Assembly (NCBI RefSeq): GCF_002216685.1
Contig: NZ_CP022353.1
Span: forward strand, 124,001 to 188,000
Direction of reading: 5' to 3'
DNA: 64,000 bases
Source: Vibrio tarriae
GTDB taxonomy: Bacteria > Pseudomonadota > Gammaproteobacteria > Enterobacterales > Vibrionaceae
Shown one piece after another: positions 37,814 through 49,136 of the stretch. The position numbers were made by a program, and so were the translations under genes. Every line of letters begins with the position of its first letter. Within the stretch, counting starts at the first letter, position 1. The notes beneath the pieces were generated by a model. That model saw only the letters and a program-made list of their open reading frames with translations. It searched no databases and was not told the DNA's origin.

Positions 37814-38344
37814 TTATTTGTTTTGCGCACGCTCGTAAGAGCTCAGGATTTCAGCGCGAGCAGAAGCGGCATCTTCCCAGCCATCGACTTTTACCCATTT
37901 GCCTGATTCCAGCTCTTTGTAACGCTCAAAGAAGTGAGTGATCTGGGCTTTCAGCAGCGCTGGCAGATCGTTCACATCTTGAATGTGATCGTATTCTTTA
38001 GAGATCTTGGTGTGCGGTACCGCAACCACTTTCGCATCTTCACCCGATTCGTCTGTCATCTTCAGCACGCCAACAGGACGGCAACGGATCACAGAACCTG
38101 GGATCAGAGGGTATGGAGTTGGGACCAAAACGTCTACAGGGTCACCATCGAGTGACAGCGTGTGGTTCACGTAACCGTAGTTACATGGGTAGAACATAGG
38201 CGCTGACATAAAGCGGTCTACGAATACTGCGCCAGACTCTTTGTCGACTTCGTATTTGATTGGGTCAGCATTGGCAGGGATTTCGATCACTACATAGATA
38301 TCATCAGGCAGTGATTTGCCCGCTGGCACATTGTTTAAGCTCAT
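37814..38344 (-). CDS. ppa: Inorganic pyrophosphatase
   Basis: Type I soluble pyrophosphatase, 176 residues (as in E. coli), hydrolysing PPi from biosynthetic reactions. The metal-binding signature [15 protein letters not shown] (about residues 66-80) and [17 protein letters not shown] are conserved. The ATG at 38344 has AAGGAAA 8 nt upstream and gives the standard start [20 protein letters not shown]; upstream in-frame codons are not needed. Confidence 0.97.
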   Translation of the reverse strand: MSLNNVPAGKSLPDDIYVVIEIPANADPIKYEVDKESGAVFVDRFMSAPMFYPCNYGYVNHTLSLDGDPVDVLVPTPYPLIPGSVIRCRPVGVLKMTDESGEDAKVVAVPHTKISKEYDHIQDVNDLPALLKAQITHFFERYKELESGKWVKVDGWEDAASARAEILSSYERAQNK

Positions 38345-38481
38345 TAACGGTTTCCTTTTCTGTTGGCCGGACTTCAAATTCGGGATTTATTATTATTCAA
38401 GTTTGCCGAAGGCGCAAAATGCACCGGTCAGCGAAGGGGTGAGTTTACTCTCAAAATAAAGGATCCCCAAGCTGACAACGA

Positions 38482-38506
38482 GAAAAAGCGCCGCATTGAG
38501 CGGCGC
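38482..38506 (-). terminator. Terminator of fbp
   Basis: GCGCCGC (38488-38494) / GCGGCGC (38500-38506) with an ATTGA loop. On the minus strand a run of five T follows, 8 nt past the fbp stop. Confidence 0.88.
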
Positions 38507-38514
38507 GAATTGGC

Positions 38515-39832
<1,318 letters not shown>

Positions 39833-41188
39833 ATGCACATTCATATCTTGGGAATTTGTGGCACTTTCATGGGTGGCGTCGCGATGTTAGCGCGTCAATT
39901 GGGCCATAAAGTTACCGGCAGCGATGCCAATGTTTACCCGCCAATGAGTACCATGTTAGAGGCGCAAGGCATCGAGATCATTGAAGGTTTTGACCCAGCT
40001 CAACTTGAGCCCAAGCCTGATCTGGTGGTGATTGGCAACGCAATGAGTCGTGGTAACCCTTGTGTGGAATACGTGCTCAACCACAACCTGCGCTACACCT
40101 CAGGCCCGCAGTGGCTACAAGATTTTCTGCTGCATGATCGCTGGGTGATTGCGGTATCGGGAACGCATGGCAAAACCACCACATCGAGTATGGTGGCATG
40201 GGTATTAGAGCACTGCGGCTATCAACCGGGTTTCCTAGTCGGTGGTGTGTTGGGTAATTTCGGTATTTCAGCGCGTTTGGGGGAGAGCATGTTTTTTGTG
40301 GTCGAAGCCGACGAATACGACAGTGCTTTTTTCGATAAGCGTTCTAAGTTCGTGCATTACCATCCGCGCACGTTAGTGATGAACAACCTAGAGTTCGATC
40401 ATGCCGATATTTTCGATAACTTAGAGGCGATCAAGCGTCAATTTCACCATTTAGTGCGTACTGTGCCGGGTAATGGTCGGATTCTTGCGCCCAAACAAGA
40501 TGCCGCTTTAGCCGATGTTTTACAGCGTGGCTGTTGGAGCGAAACCGAGTTCAGTGGTGAGCAAGGTGAGTGGCAAGCGGAAAAAATCACCGCCGATGGT
40601 TCTCAATTCCATGTTTTGCTGAAAGGGGAACGTGTAGGCCAAGTGAATTGGAGCTTAGTTGGCGATCACAACGTCAGTAATGCACTGATGGCGATTGCCG
40701 CGGCGCGTCATGTCGGGGTTGCGCCAGAGCTGGCTTGTGAAGCGCTGGGGCTGTTTGTCAACACCAAGCGCCGCTTAGAGCTGAAAGGCGAAATCAACGG
40801 AATAGCCGTATACGACGATTTTGCTCATCACCCAACGGCGATTGAACTTACGCTCGGCGGTTTACGTAACAAGGTGGGCGATAAGAAAATCATCGCCGTA
40901 CTCGAGCCGCGCTCTGCCACCATGAAGCTGGGCGTGCATAAAGAAACCTTGGCCGCTTCGCTGCACAGCGCCGATTCCGTTTACCTTTACCAACCGTCTA
41001 ACATTCCTTGGTCGGTGGAAGAGGTCGCTAAACAGTGTCAACAGCCTGCGCAAGTGAGCACCAATATGGATGAATTTGTGGCTATGATTGCCAAAGAAGC
41101 CCAAGCCGGTGACCAGATTTTGGTAATGAGTAACGGCGGCTTTGAAGGCATTCATGGCAAGCTGCTCGCAGCACTGCAACAGAAATAA
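39833..41188 (+). CDS. mpl: UDP-MurNAc:L-Ala-gamma-D-Glu-meso-DAP ligase
   Basis: Mpl, 451 residues, a Mur-ligase family enzyme that recycles the murein tripeptide by joining it to UDP-MurNAc. The N-terminal Rossmann-type part starts MHIHILGICGTFMGGVAMLA, the ATP motif is SGTHGKTTTSSMVAWVL (about 109-125), and VYDDFAHHPTAIELTLGGL (about 324-342) is conserved. Cytoplasmic. Followed 12 nt later by ubiX, probably in one transcript. Confidence 0.96.
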   Translation: MHIHILGICGTFMGGVAMLARQLGHKVTGSDANVYPPMSTMLEAQGIEIIEGFDPAQLEPKPDLVVIGNAMSRGNPCVEYVLNHNLRYTSGPQWLQDFLLHDRWVIAVSGTHGKTTTSSMVAWVLEHCGYQPGFLVGGVLGNFGISARLGESMFFVVEADEYDSAFFDKRSKFVHYHPRTLVMNNLEFDHADIFDNLEAIKRQFHHLVRTVPGNGRILAPKQDAALADVLQRGCWSETEFSGEQGEWQAEKITADGSQFHVLLKGERVGQVNWSLVGDHNVSNALMAIAAARHVGVAPELACEALGLFVNTKRRLELKGEINGIAVYDDFAHHPTAIELTLGGLRNKVGDKKIIAVLEPRSATMKLGVHKETLAASLHSADSVYLYQPSNIPWSVEEVAKQCQQPAQVSTNMDEFVAMIAKEAQAGDQILVMSNGGFEGIHGKLLAALQQK

Positions 41189-41200
41189 TTTAAGGTGAGC

Positions 41201-41833
41201 ATGAACAACAATCGAACCATTACTTTGGCTTGGACTGGCGCTTCCGGAGCGCCTTACGGGCTGCGCTTATTGCAATGCTTGTTGGCAGCGGATTATCAGG
41301 TGTACCTACTGATCTCTTCGGCGGCGCGAGTCGTGCTGGCGACCGAGCATGGCTTGAAACTGCCCGCCAACCCTGAAGCGGCGCAAGCGGCTTTGGTGGA
41401 GCATCTGGGCTGCGCCAGTGATAAGTTGGTGGTGTGCGGAAAAGAAGATTGGTTTTCGCCAGTGGCTTCGGGATCGGCCGCCCCCAGGCAGATGGTGGTG
41501 TGTCCATGCTCGGCTGGCAGTGTGGCCGCAATTGCCCATGGCATGTCAGATAATCTGATTGAACGCGCCGCTGATGTGGTGCTGAAAGAGCGTGGACAAC
41601 TGCTGTTGGTGGTACGTGAAACGCCATTCTCCACTTTGCATCTGGAAAATATGCTTAAGCTCTCGCACATGGGCGTTACTATCATGCCTGCTGCGCCGGG
41701 CTATTATCATCAGCCACAATCGATTGACGATCTGGTCGATTTTATGGTGGCGCGCATTCTCGATCATCTTGGTATCGAACAAGCGCTCGTGCCGCGTTGG
41801 GGTTATGATCAACGCGCGCGCGGCGAGTCATGA
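41201..41833 (+). CDS. ubiX: Flavin prenyltransferase UbiX
   Basis: UbiX, 210 residues, attaches a dimethylallyl group to FMN to make the prenylated flavin used by the UbiD decarboxylase in ubiquinone synthesis. The FMN-binding starts [20 protein letters not shown], and the [17 protein letters not shown] and [14 protein letters not shown] motifs are typical. The ATG at 41201 follows TAAGG at the right distance; a GTG two codons earlier is within the ribosome site. Confidence 0.95.
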   Translation: MNNNRTITLAWTGASGAPYGLRLLQCLLAADYQVYLLISSAARVVLATEHGLKLPANPEAAQAALVEHLGCASDKLVVCGKEDWFSPVASGSAAPRQMVVCPCSAGSVAAIAHGMSDNLIERAADVVLKERGQLLLVVRETPFSTLHLENMLKLSHMGVTIMPAAPGYYHQPQSIDDLVDFMVARILDHLGIEQALVPRWGYDQRARGES

Positions 41834-41892
41834 CATGGCCAGTCGCGATTTTCCGCCACTGGCTAATTACAAGATTTCCCATTACAATCCAA

Positions 41893-42015
41893 CCCACTCA
41901 CGGGGGGCCACCCATTCATCCGAATGGCGCTGAGATCAAGCACTGCTTGGGACCCGCAATGACTGCGATGTTCGCGGTTGAACCTGAACCAGATAATGCT
42001 GGCGTAGGAATTGAG
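41893..42015 (+). promoter_or_regulatory. TPP riboswitch (THI element)
   Basis: Conserved thi-box parts appear in order: CTCACGGGGGGCC (41897-41909), GCGCTGAGA (41927-41935 region), then TGAACCTGAACCAGATAATGCTGGCGTAGG-like sequence (41979-42008). The P1 helix is CTCA (41897-41900) with TGAG (42012-42015). It precedes the thiamine transporter thiB, fitting repression by thiamine pyrophosphate. Confidence 0.95.
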
Positions 42016-42094
42016 CTAGGTTTGCAGAATGGAATAATGGACGATTCTCTGCCTCCCTCAAGCCTGTGCCGCTCATTAAGGAGAGCGAGCCTTG
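42011..42094 (+). promoter_or_regulatory. Expression platform of the TPP riboswitch
   Basis: TTGAG (42011-42015) belongs to P1 but can also pair with CTCAA (42057-42061), and GCAGA (42024-42028) with TCTGC (42048-42052). A CGCTC (42070-42074) / GAGCG (42083-42087) hairpin holds the AAGGAG ribosome site in its loop. No T run exists, so control of translation is more likely than termination (inference). Confidence 0.5.
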
Positions 42095-43084
42095 AAATTT
42101 CAACTGACTGCGGTTGCGTTAGCAACCTTATGTGTTGCCTCAGCAGCGTCTGCTGCACCAACCCTCACCGTTTACACTTACGACTCTTTTGCCGCCGAAT
42201 GGGGGCCTGCACCTGCGATTGAAAAAGCGTTTGAAGCACAATGTGGCTGCGATCTGCAATTTGTCGCTTTGGATGATGGCGTGTCGATTCTTAACCGTCT
42301 GCGTTTGGAAGGCAGCAACAGCAAAGCGGATGTGGTATTGGGGCTGGATAACAACCTTATCGAAGAAGCCAAGCAAACCGGTTTATTGGCGACTCACAGT
42401 GTGGATACCAGCAAGGTGACTCTACCCAACGGTTGGAGTGACAACACGTTTGTGCCTTATGATTATGGTTATTTCGCTTTTGTGTACAACAAAGAGAAGC
42501 TGACTAACCCACCGACCAGCTTAAAAGAGCTGGTGGAAAAACGTGATGATCTGAAAGTGATCTACCAAGACCCGCGCACTTCAACGCCCGGGCAGGGTTT
42601 ACTGCTGTGGATGAAATCTGTCTATGGCGACCAAGCGCCACAAGCGTGGAAGCAGCTGGCGAGCAAAACGGTCACCGTGACCAAAGGTTGGTCAGAAGCT
42701 TACTCGATGTTTCTCGGTGGAGAGGCGGATCTGGTGCTCTCTTACACCACATCGCCAGCCTATCATTTGATTGCAGAAAATGATGCACGTTTTGCCACGG
42801 CGAATTTCAGCGAGGGGCATTACCTCCAAGTTGAAGTCGCCGCCAAAGTCAAAAGCACTAAAAATGGCGAGCTGGCGGACAAGTTCCTGCAATTTATCCT
42901 GAGTAATGAGTTCCAAAGCGTGATCCCAACGGGTAACTGGATGTATCCAGTGACGGCGGTTGAACTGCCCAAAGGGTTTGATACTTTGGCGGTACCAACA
43001 CAATCTCTTTCCTTCAGCGCACAGGAAGTCGCGCAAATGCGTAAGCCATGGATTCGTGAGTGGCAGCAAGCGCTGAGCTTTTAA
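42092..43084 (+). CDS. thiB: Thiamine/TPP ABC transporter, periplasmic binding protein
   Basis: ThiB (TbpA), 330 residues, binds thiamine and its phosphates in the periplasm. A signal peptide (MKFQLTAVALATLCVASAASA) is followed by APTLTVYTYDSFAAEWGPAPAI, typical of the ThiB family. The start is a TTG 8 nt after AAGGAG; no ATG is available nearby. It is controlled by the TPP riboswitch just upstream and followed by thiP and thiQ. Confidence 0.95.
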   Translation: MKFQLTAVALATLCVASAASAAPTLTVYTYDSFAAEWGPAPAIEKAFEAQCGCDLQFVALDDGVSILNRLRLEGSNSKADVVLGLDNNLIEEAKQTGLLATHSVDTSKVTLPNGWSDNTFVPYDYGYFAFVYNKEKLTNPPTSLKELVEKRDDLKVIYQDPRTSTPGQGLLLWMKSVYGDQAPQAWKQLASKTVTVTKGWSEAYSMFLGGEADLVLSYTTSPAYHLIAENDARFATANFSEGHYLQVEVAAKVKSTKNGELADKFLQFILSNEFQSVIPTGNWMYPVTAVELPKGFDTLAVPTQSLSFSAQEVAQMRKPWIREWQQALSF

Positions 43085-43093
43085 GGTTAAGCG

Positions 43094-44686
43094 TTGAATC
43101 GAACTCCTCAATTAGGCTTCTGGGTCGCGGCTGGTGTCGCGACTTTTGTCCTCGCAGCATTAGCGGCGCTGCTCTGGCAAGCGCCACCGCTCAATCTGAA
43201 TCTGATCTGGCAAGATGCCTATTATCGGCATGTTACCCAGTTCAGCTTTTATCAAGCCTTCTGGTCAACCGTGCTCAGTGTGGGGTTGGCAATTCCGGTT
43301 GCTCATGCCCTCAGTCAGCGCCGTTTCCCCGGTCGTGATTTACTACTGAAACTGTTCGCGATGACGCTGGTTTTGCCCGTACTGGTGGCGATTTTTGGTT
43401 TAATCGCGATTTACGGTAATAGTGGTTTTTTGGCCAAAACGCTGCACAGTGTCGGGCTCTCGCTGCCGTTTTCCATTTATGGTTTTAACGGTATTTTGCT
43501 CGCCCATGTGCTGTTTAATTTGCCTTATGCCAGTCGTTTGCTGCTGCAAAGTTTAGAAGCGATCCCCAGTGAGCAGCATAAGCTGTGTGCCCATCTCGGC
43601 ATGAGCCGTTGGCAGAAGTTTAAGTGGGTCGAGTGGCCGCGCCTGCGTCAGCAACTGCCGCACGTGGCGGGCTTAGTGTTTATGCTCTGCTTTACTAGCT
43701 TTGCAACCGTGATGGCGCTCGGCGGCGGGCCTAAAGCAACCACCATTGAGCTCGCGATCTACCAAGCGATCAAATTCGATTTCGATCTGCAAATTGGCGC
43801 GTTATTGGCGATTTGGCAGATGTTGCTGTGTACCTTACTGACTTTTACCCTGCAGCGTTTTTCCCATTCCCGACCCATGAACAGTGCTGCGAGCAAGGTG
43901 ACTGAGCGTTGGATACGTGATTCATGGCGCGCCAAAGTTTGGGATGCGAGCTGGATTGTCGCTGCATGTGCCTTGGTATTGCCACCATTAGTGATGGTTG
44001 TGCTGGCAGGTCTCAATTCAAAGCTAGGCAAGGTACTGACGAGCGGTGATTTTTGGTCTGCAGTCAGCCACTCTTTGCAAGTGGCGAGCTTAGCCAGTAG
44101 CTTGGCTTTGGCCAGTGGCGTTGCGATGTTACTCACCAGCCGAGCCTTGCGGTTGAAAGCGGCCCATCGCCGCGCGAATGGCGTGGAGTGGATCGCGACT
44201 TTAATTCTGGTGACGCCGGGATTAGTGGTGAGTACCGGACTCTTTTTACTGCTGCGTAATATCACCGATGTGTTTAGTTTAGCTTACTGGATTGTGGTCG
44301 CAGTCAACGCGCTAATGGCGCTGCCTTATGTAGTAAAAACCTTGAGCCAACCTATGTGGCACTTGGCACAGCAATATGAATTGCTGTGCGCCAGTTTAGG
44401 CATGTCTGGTTGGCGTCGATTTCGTTTAGTGGAGTGGCGCGCGCTGCGTAAGCCTCTCTCCCATGCGTTTGCGATCGGTTTTCTGCTCTCGATGGGGGAT
44501 TTAAGCGCAATTGCCCTGTTTGGCAGCCAAGATTTTCGCACTCTGCCGCTCTATCTGTATCAACTGCTCGGCAGCTATCAGATGGATACTGCGGCGGTAG
44601 TGGCGTTGGCTATGCTGATCATGAGTGTGGGTTGGTTTTATGTGATTGAGCGGCTGTTTGCCCAGCGTCCGCTTACCAAGCGCTAA
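43094..44686 (+). CDS. thiP: Thiamine/TPP ABC transporter permease
   Basis: ThiP, 530 residues, a fused permease with about twelve membrane segments and two EAA-type loops (EAIPSEQHKLCAHLGMSRWQ, about 156-175, and the second in YELLCASLGMSGWRRF, about 433-448). It forms the inner-membrane channel of ThiBPQ. Start is a TTG 9 nt after the thiB stop with AAGG before it. It ends just before thiQ. Confidence 0.95.
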   Translation: MNRTPQLGFWVAAGVATFVLAALAALLWQAPPLNLNLIWQDAYYRHVTQFSFYQAFWSTVLSVGLAIPVAHALSQRRFPGRDLLLKLFAMTLVLPVLVAIFGLIAIYGNSGFLAKTLHSVGLSLPFSIYGFNGILLAHVLFNLPYASRLLLQSLEAIPSEQHKLCAHLGMSRWQKFKWVEWPRLRQQLPHVAGLVFMLCFTSFATVMALGGGPKATTIELAIYQAIKFDFDLQIGALLAIWQMLLCTLLTFTLQRFSHSRPMNSAASKVTERWIRDSWRAKVWDASWIVAACALVLPPLVMVVLAGLNSKLGKVLTSGDFWSAVSHSLQVASLASSLALASGVAMLLTSRALRLKAAHRRANGVEWIATLILVTPGLVVSTGLFLLLRNITDVFSLAYWIVVAVNALMALPYVVKTLSQPMWHLAQQYELLCASLGMSGWRRFRLVEWRALRKPLSHAFAIGFLLSMGDLSAIALFGSQDFRTLPLYLYQLLGSYQMDTAAVVALAMLIMSVGWFYVIERLFAQRPLTKR

Positions 44687-44697
44687 TGAGGAAAAGC

Positions 44698-45414
44698 ATG
44701 TTAGCTCTAGAAAAAGTGCGTTACGAATATGAGCACGAATGGTTCGAGTTTGATCTGAACGTGGCTGATGGCGACATTGTTGCGCTGATGGGACCCAGTG
44801 GCGCGGGTAAATCTACCTTGTTGAGTCTGGTCGCGGGTTTTATCGAACCCGTCAGCGGCAGCATCAAGGTCAATGATCAGTCGGTACTCGGTTTAGCGCC
44901 TTATCAACGTCCGTTTTCAATGCTCTTTCAGGAGCACAACCTGTTTGCCCATCTTACCGTGCGTGAAAACATCGGCTTAGGTTTACATCCAGGCCTCAAA
45001 TTGAACGCTGAGCAGAAACAGCAAGTGGTTGCTGCCGCTCAGCAAGTAGGAATTGCCGACTACCTAGATCGTTTACCTGAGCAACTTTCCGGCGGGCAAC
45101 GCCAGCGGGTGGCACTCGCGCGCTGTTTTGTGCAGCCGAATCCGATTTGGTTGCTTGATGAGCCATTTTCGGCGCTCGATCCTTTGCTGCGTGAAGAGAT
45201 GCTTGCTTTGGTGAAACAATTAGCCAGTGAGCGGCAGCGCACTGTAGTGATGGTGACCCACCATCTTAGTGATGCGCGTGCCATCGCCAGCAAAATCGCA
45301 TTTTTGAGCCAAGGTAAAGTGCAAGTGGTGAGTGATTGTCAGGCAGTGACAGCGCAGCATCCTCATCCTGAACTGGCTCAGTTTGTGGCGGCGGCACTGA
45401 GTGAGCCGAAATGA
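44698..45414 (+). CDS. thiQ: Thiamine/TPP ABC transporter ATPase
   Basis: ThiQ, 238 residues. Walker A GPSGAGKSTLLSLVAGF (about residues 32-48), signature LSGGQRQRVALARCF, Walker B IWLLDEPFSALDP and VTHH switch. It powers import of thiamine through ThiP. The ATG at 44698 is 5 nt after GAGGA; an ATG four codons earlier overlaps the thiP end and is less well placed. Last gene of the operon, with a strong terminator. Confidence 0.95.
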   Translation: MLALEKVRYEYEHEWFEFDLNVADGDIVALMGPSGAGKSTLLSLVAGFIEPVSGSIKVNDQSVLGLAPYQRPFSMLFQEHNLFAHLTVRENIGLGLHPGLKLNAEQKQQVVAAAQQVGIADYLDRLPEQLSGGQRQRVALARCFVQPNPIWLLDEPFSALDPLLREEMLALVKQLASERQRTVVMVTHHLSDARAIASKIAFLSQGKVQVVSDCQAVTAQHPHPELAQFVAAALSEPK

Positions 45415-45444
45415 CGCTGAGTGAACGGATATACATCGACCGTA

Positions 45445-45476
45445 AAGAAAAAGGTTAGCTTGCGCTAACCTTTTTT
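45445..45476. terminator. Bidirectional terminator after thiQ
   Basis: GGTTAGC (45453-45459) / GCTAACC (45464-45470), loop TTGC, flanked by A and T runs. It separates convergent thiQ and darP. Confidence 0.93.
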
Positions 45477-45517
45477 GATGCTGTTGGTTAAAACGAGATG
45501 GCTTGCGGCCTCGCGTT

Positions 45518-46087
45518 TTATTCCGCTGAATCCAGATCGTCTTCACTCTCTTCTTCGATCTCTTGTTTTGCCAACATCGCTTCTTTGAGCAGTTGGAAGA
45601 TCTCGCGAGACGATTTTGGCGGCTTGTTGCCCGCTTTTTCTTTGCTGGCTTGACGCGCTAACAGACGCAGACGTTGACGATCCGCTTCTGGATATTGCTC
45701 CATCGCCACTTCAATCGCGCTATCCCCTTCGGCAACGATGCGATCACGCAGTTGCTCCAGTTTGTGCAGCAATGCAGTAGTTTGTGAATGTTTGTTACGC
45801 AGTTTATCCAACGCCGTTTGTAGCGGCTCCGGGTCGATATGGCGCATCAGTTTGCCAATGTATTGCAACTGGCGACGACGAGCTTCGTTTTTAAAACGCT
45901 GCGCATCTTTGATCGCTTCGGCCAGATCTTCTGGCAGTGGGAATTTGGCTAACGCGGAAGGTTTTAATTCAACCAGCTCTTCGCCGAGTTTTTGTAGAGC
46001 CAGCATGTCATTTTTCAATTCGGTTCTGCTGACCCAAATGATCTCTTCTTCCTCTTCCCAAGGGGCTTTTTGGTTTTTACGTGCCAT
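45518..46087 (-). CDS. darP: Ribosome maturation factor DarP (YjgA)
   Basis: A 189-residue cytoplasmic protein of the YjgA/DUF615 family, which in E. coli helps late 50S assembly. Motifs: [39 protein letters not shown], and [20 protein letters not shown]. The tail is very acidic ([12 protein letters not shown]). The start [10 protein letters not shown] at 46087 is preferred by similarity, but ATG codons at 46099 and 46096 are in frame and none has a strong ribosome site. It is divergent from pmbA, as in E. coli. Confidence 0.92.
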   Translation of the reverse strand: MARKNQKAPWEEEEEIIWVSRTELKNDMLALQKLGEELVELKPSALAKFPLPEDLAEAIKDAQRFKNEARRRQLQYIGKLMRHIDPEPLQTALDKLRNKHSQTTALLHKLEQLRDRIVAEGDSAIEVAMEQYPEADRQRLRLLARQASKEKAGNKPPKSSREIFQLLKEAMLAKQEIEEESEDDLDSAE

Positions 46088-46197
46088 ATTCTTCATCATG
46101 ATGAGTTACTTATGTCGGCTATTTTAGCAAGAATCGTGGGGAGAAAGCGAAATTCTTGTTATCCTAATAACATCAATAACCAATGGTTGAATGAAAT

Positions 46198-47541
46198 ATG
46201 GATGTAAAAGAGCGAGTTGCGCTGCAGCGTCAAGAGCTGGAAGCTGCGGTTGCCAAAGCATTAGAGATGGCGGCGGCGAGTTCGGATGCGGCTGAAGTGG
46301 CGATCACCAAAAGCACGGGGTTAAGTGTTTCGACCCGCATGTGTGAAGTTGAGAATGTTGAATTCAACAGCGATGGTGCTTTGGGTATCACTGTGTACCG
46401 CGCTCAGCGTAAAGGCAGCGCTTCAACATCGGATTTGAGTGAAAAAGCGATTCGACAAACCGTATTAGCTGCGCTGGATATTGCTCAGTACACTTCGGCC
46501 GATCCTTATGCCGGCCCTGCGCCGAAAGAATTGATGGTGCAGGATATTCCTGATCTTGACCTCTTCCATCCTGATGAGCCAAATCCTGATGTCGCGGCGC
46601 AAATTGCTATTGCGGCAGAACGTGCGGCCTTAGGCTACAGCAAGAAAATTAAGCAAAGCGATGGCGGTAGTTACGATAGCCATTTCGGCATTCGTGTTTA
46701 CGGCAACAGCCACGGTTTGCTGGCTAGCTATGCCTCCAGTCGCCACAGCATTAGCTGTAGTGTGATTGGTGAAGGTCGCAACGGTGAAATGGAGCGTGAT
46801 TACAGCTACACCGTGGCGCGTCACCGTGACGATTTATGGACGCCAGAAAGCGTTGGCTTGCAAGCGGCGGAAAATACGGTGAGCCGTCTGGATCCGCAAA
46901 AGCTGAAAACGGGTCAGTTCCCCGTGATGTTTGCGGCAGATGTGGCGACGGGCTTAATCGGTCATCTGGTGATGGCGATCAGCGGTGGCAACTTATATCG
47001 CAAATCGAGTTTCTTACTCGATCATCTTGGCAAAACCATTCTGCCAACGTGGTTCAATATCAGTGAGCGTCCGCATGTGATGCGTGGTTTGGCTTCCAGC
47101 CCATTTGATAGTGAAGGGGTTTGTACCCAAGATCTGGAAATTATCACGGATGGTGTGTTGGCAACTTACTTACTGACCAGCTACGCCGCGCGTAAAATGA
47201 ACATGACTCCAACCGGTCATGCGGGTGGTATTCACAACTGGTATGTGAAATCGACCGGTCAAAACTACCAACAGATGCTCAAAGAGCTGGGTACCGGCTT
47301 GCTGGTGACCGAAGTGATGGGACAAGGGGTGAATGTGGTGACGGGGGATTACTCACGTGGTGCGGCTGGTTTCTGGGTAGAAAATGGTGAAATCAAATAC
47401 CCTGTTTCTGAAATCACCATTGCGGGCAACCTCAAGCAGATGTTGCAGCAGATTGTCGCAGTGGGCAGTGATATCGAAACGCGCTCCCAGATCCAAACCG
47501 GTTCTATTTTGATTGAATCAATGAAGGTCGCGGGCGAGTAA
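46198..47541 (+). CDS. pmbA: Metalloprotease PmbA (TldE)
   Basis: PmbA, 447 residues, the non-catalytic partner of TldD in a hetero-dimeric zinc protease that processes microcin B17 and antitoxin CcdA in E. coli. Conserved parts: [32 protein letters not shown] and [20 protein letters not shown]. The HExxxH zinc motif is in TldD, not here; tldD is outside the window. The terminator downstream is shared with mgtE. Confidence 0.95.
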   Translation: MDVKERVALQRQELEAAVAKALEMAAASSDAAEVAITKSTGLSVSTRMCEVENVEFNSDGALGITVYRAQRKGSASTSDLSEKAIRQTVLAALDIAQYTSADPYAGPAPKELMVQDIPDLDLFHPDEPNPDVAAQIAIAAERAALGYSKKIKQSDGGSYDSHFGIRVYGNSHGLLASYASSRHSISCSVIGEGRNGEMERDYSYTVARHRDDLWTPESVGLQAAENTVSRLDPQKLKTGQFPVMFAADVATGLIGHLVMAISGGNLYRKSSFLLDHLGKTILPTWFNISERPHVMRGLASSPFDSEGVCTQDLEIITDGVLATYLLTSYAARKMNMTPTGHAGGIHNWYVKSTGQNYQQMLKELGTGLLVTEVMGQGVNVVTGDYSRGAAGFWVENGEIKYPVSEITIAGNLKQMLQQIVAVGSDIETRSQIQTGSILIESMKVAGE

Positions 47542-47558
47542 GCTCTGAGCTATTGAAT

Positions 47559-47587
47559 GAAAAAGCCGACAGAAAGTCGGCTTTTTT
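47559..47587. terminator. Bidirectional terminator between pmbA and mgtE
   Basis: AAAAGCCGAC (47561-47570) / GTCGGCTTTT (47576-47585) with an AGAAA loop and a T run. Placed between convergent genes. Confidence 0.93.
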
Positions 47588-47614
47588 GTGGATTAAAGAT
47601 TTGGAAATCGGAAA

Positions 47615-48976
47615 CTAACTGGCAAGCAGCAACGTCGCTAAACCGAGAAAGACGGATAATCCAATCACATCCGTGACAGTGGTGAGCGCCATCCCGCCAG
47701 CGAGAGCAGGATCGATATTCATCTTTTTCAGCAAAATAGGAATGCTTACTCCAGCAATGCCGGCCACGATGAGGTTGGTCATCATCGCCGCGGAAATGAT
47801 CCCGCCAAGCATCCATTCTCCTTTCCACACCACGACGATGGCTCCGATGATCAATGCCCACGTAATGCCATTCAGTAGGCCGATTGCAGCTTCTTTCATC
47901 AGCAATTCGCGTTTGTTACTGTCACCGATGTGACCGAGTGCCAGCCCCCGAATCACCAGTGCCACGGTTTGGTTACCGGCCACGCCGCCCATGGATGGCA
48001 CTATGGTCATCAACACAGCAACCGCTGCCATTTGTTCGAGAGTCGCTTCAAACATGTTCGAAACCGAAGCCGCAGCAAGGGCGGCCAGTACGTTGGCACC
48101 GAGCCAAATACTGCGTTTGCGCGCCGATTTGACGACAGGCGCGAAGGTATCTTCATCATCATCCATACCCGCCATACTCATCATCGAGTGTTCGGCGTCT
48201 TCACGGATAATATCGACCACGTCATCGATGGTTATACGGCCAACCAGATGCTGATTTTCATCCACCACAGGGGCAGAAACCCAGTTACGCCGTTCGAACA
48301 GATTGGCGATGTCCGAGTCTTTCATATCGACTTTGATCGCTTCGTCCGCATCGTCCATCACTTCACTGACCGGCACATCCGGTTGGGTAGTGAGCAGAGA
48401 GACAAGGGAAAGATGGCCAATCAGTTTGCTTTCATCATCAATTACATACAGCGCATCGGTGGCTTCTGGTAGTTCGCCTTTCATACGCAGATAACGCAGC
48501 ACTACGTCGACATCTACATCGGCACGAATGGTGATCACGTCGGTGTTCATCAGACCGCCGGCGGTATCTTCCGGATAGGAGAGAGCGGTCTCGACCCGCA
48601 TTCGATCCGCGGCATCCATTTGGGACAGAACTTCGCGTGACACATCATCCGGCAAGCTACGCAATACGTAGGCGACATCATCGATGTCCATACCTTCGGT
48701 CGCTTCGGCGAGCTTCTCCGGTGCCATTTTCGACACCAGCGCATCCTTAACGTCTTCATTCAGCTCGTCAAGGATTTCACCGTAATCTTCCGGGTCAGTC
48801 AGTTGCCACAATACCTCACGCGCTTTACGTGGTGAGGCTTCCAGCAGATGAGCAATATCTTCTGGCTCCATGTCCTGCAGTTGGCGACGGACATGGACAA
48901 AGCGGCCATTATCTAAGGCTTCAGTGATTTCTTGGAGGGTGAGGTGAGCTTGGTCAAATTCGATCTGCTCGGCCAT
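47615..48976 (-). CDS. mgtE: Magnesium transporter MgtE
   Basis: MgtE, 453 residues. An N-terminal helical domain (about 10-130) and two CBS domains (about 137-260) act as the cytoplasmic Mg2+ sensor and are joined by a plug helix to five membrane segments (about 290-453). The pore signature PSMGGVAGNQTVALVIRGLALG (about 332-353) is intact. Start behind GGGGGAAG. Directly downstream (in transcription) of no other gene; it is separate from npr by 160 bp. Confidence 0.94.
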   Translation of the reverse strand: MAEQIEFDQAHLTLQEITEALDNGRFVHVRRQLQDMEPEDIAHLLEASPRKAREVLWQLTDPEDYGEILDELNEDVKDALVSKMAPEKLAEATEGMDIDDVAYVLRSLPDDVSREVLSQMDAADRMRVETALSYPEDTAGGLMNTDVITIRADVDVDVVLRYLRMKGELPEATDALYVIDDESKLIGHLSLVSLLTTQPDVPVSEVMDDADEAIKVDMKDSDIANLFERRNWVSAPVVDENQHLVGRITIDDVVDIIREDAEHSMMSMAGMDDDEDTFAPVVKSARKRSIWLGANVLAALAAASVSNMFEATLEQMAAVAVLMTIVPSMGGVAGNQTVALVIRGLALGHIGDSNKRELLMKEAAIGLLNGITWALIIGAIVVVWKGEWMLGGIISAAMMTNLIVAGIAGVSIPILLKKMNIDPALAGGMALTTVTDVIGLSVFLGLATLLLAS

Positions 48977-49136
48977 GGCTTCCCCCTAGGTTGGAATTGG
49001 AATAATGGTCAGCATGGTAACTTAATTTACCCGCTTATTTAATAAGATCTTAGTAAGGGAGAAGGATTTCTTTACTCTTCTTTGCCTTGATAGGGCTAGC
49101 GGGTGGGGCTTAGCGATAGGTTCCTAGTGATGAGCC

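Noticed and set aside
41830..42222. 130-codon frame across the TPP riboswitch
   Set aside because: It covers a structured RNA element and overlaps thiB out of frame; the riboswitch explains the conservation.
45518..46127. Rightward open frame antisense to darP (45738-46127)
   Set aside because: Serine/cysteine-rich shadow of the darP coding strand without any domain.
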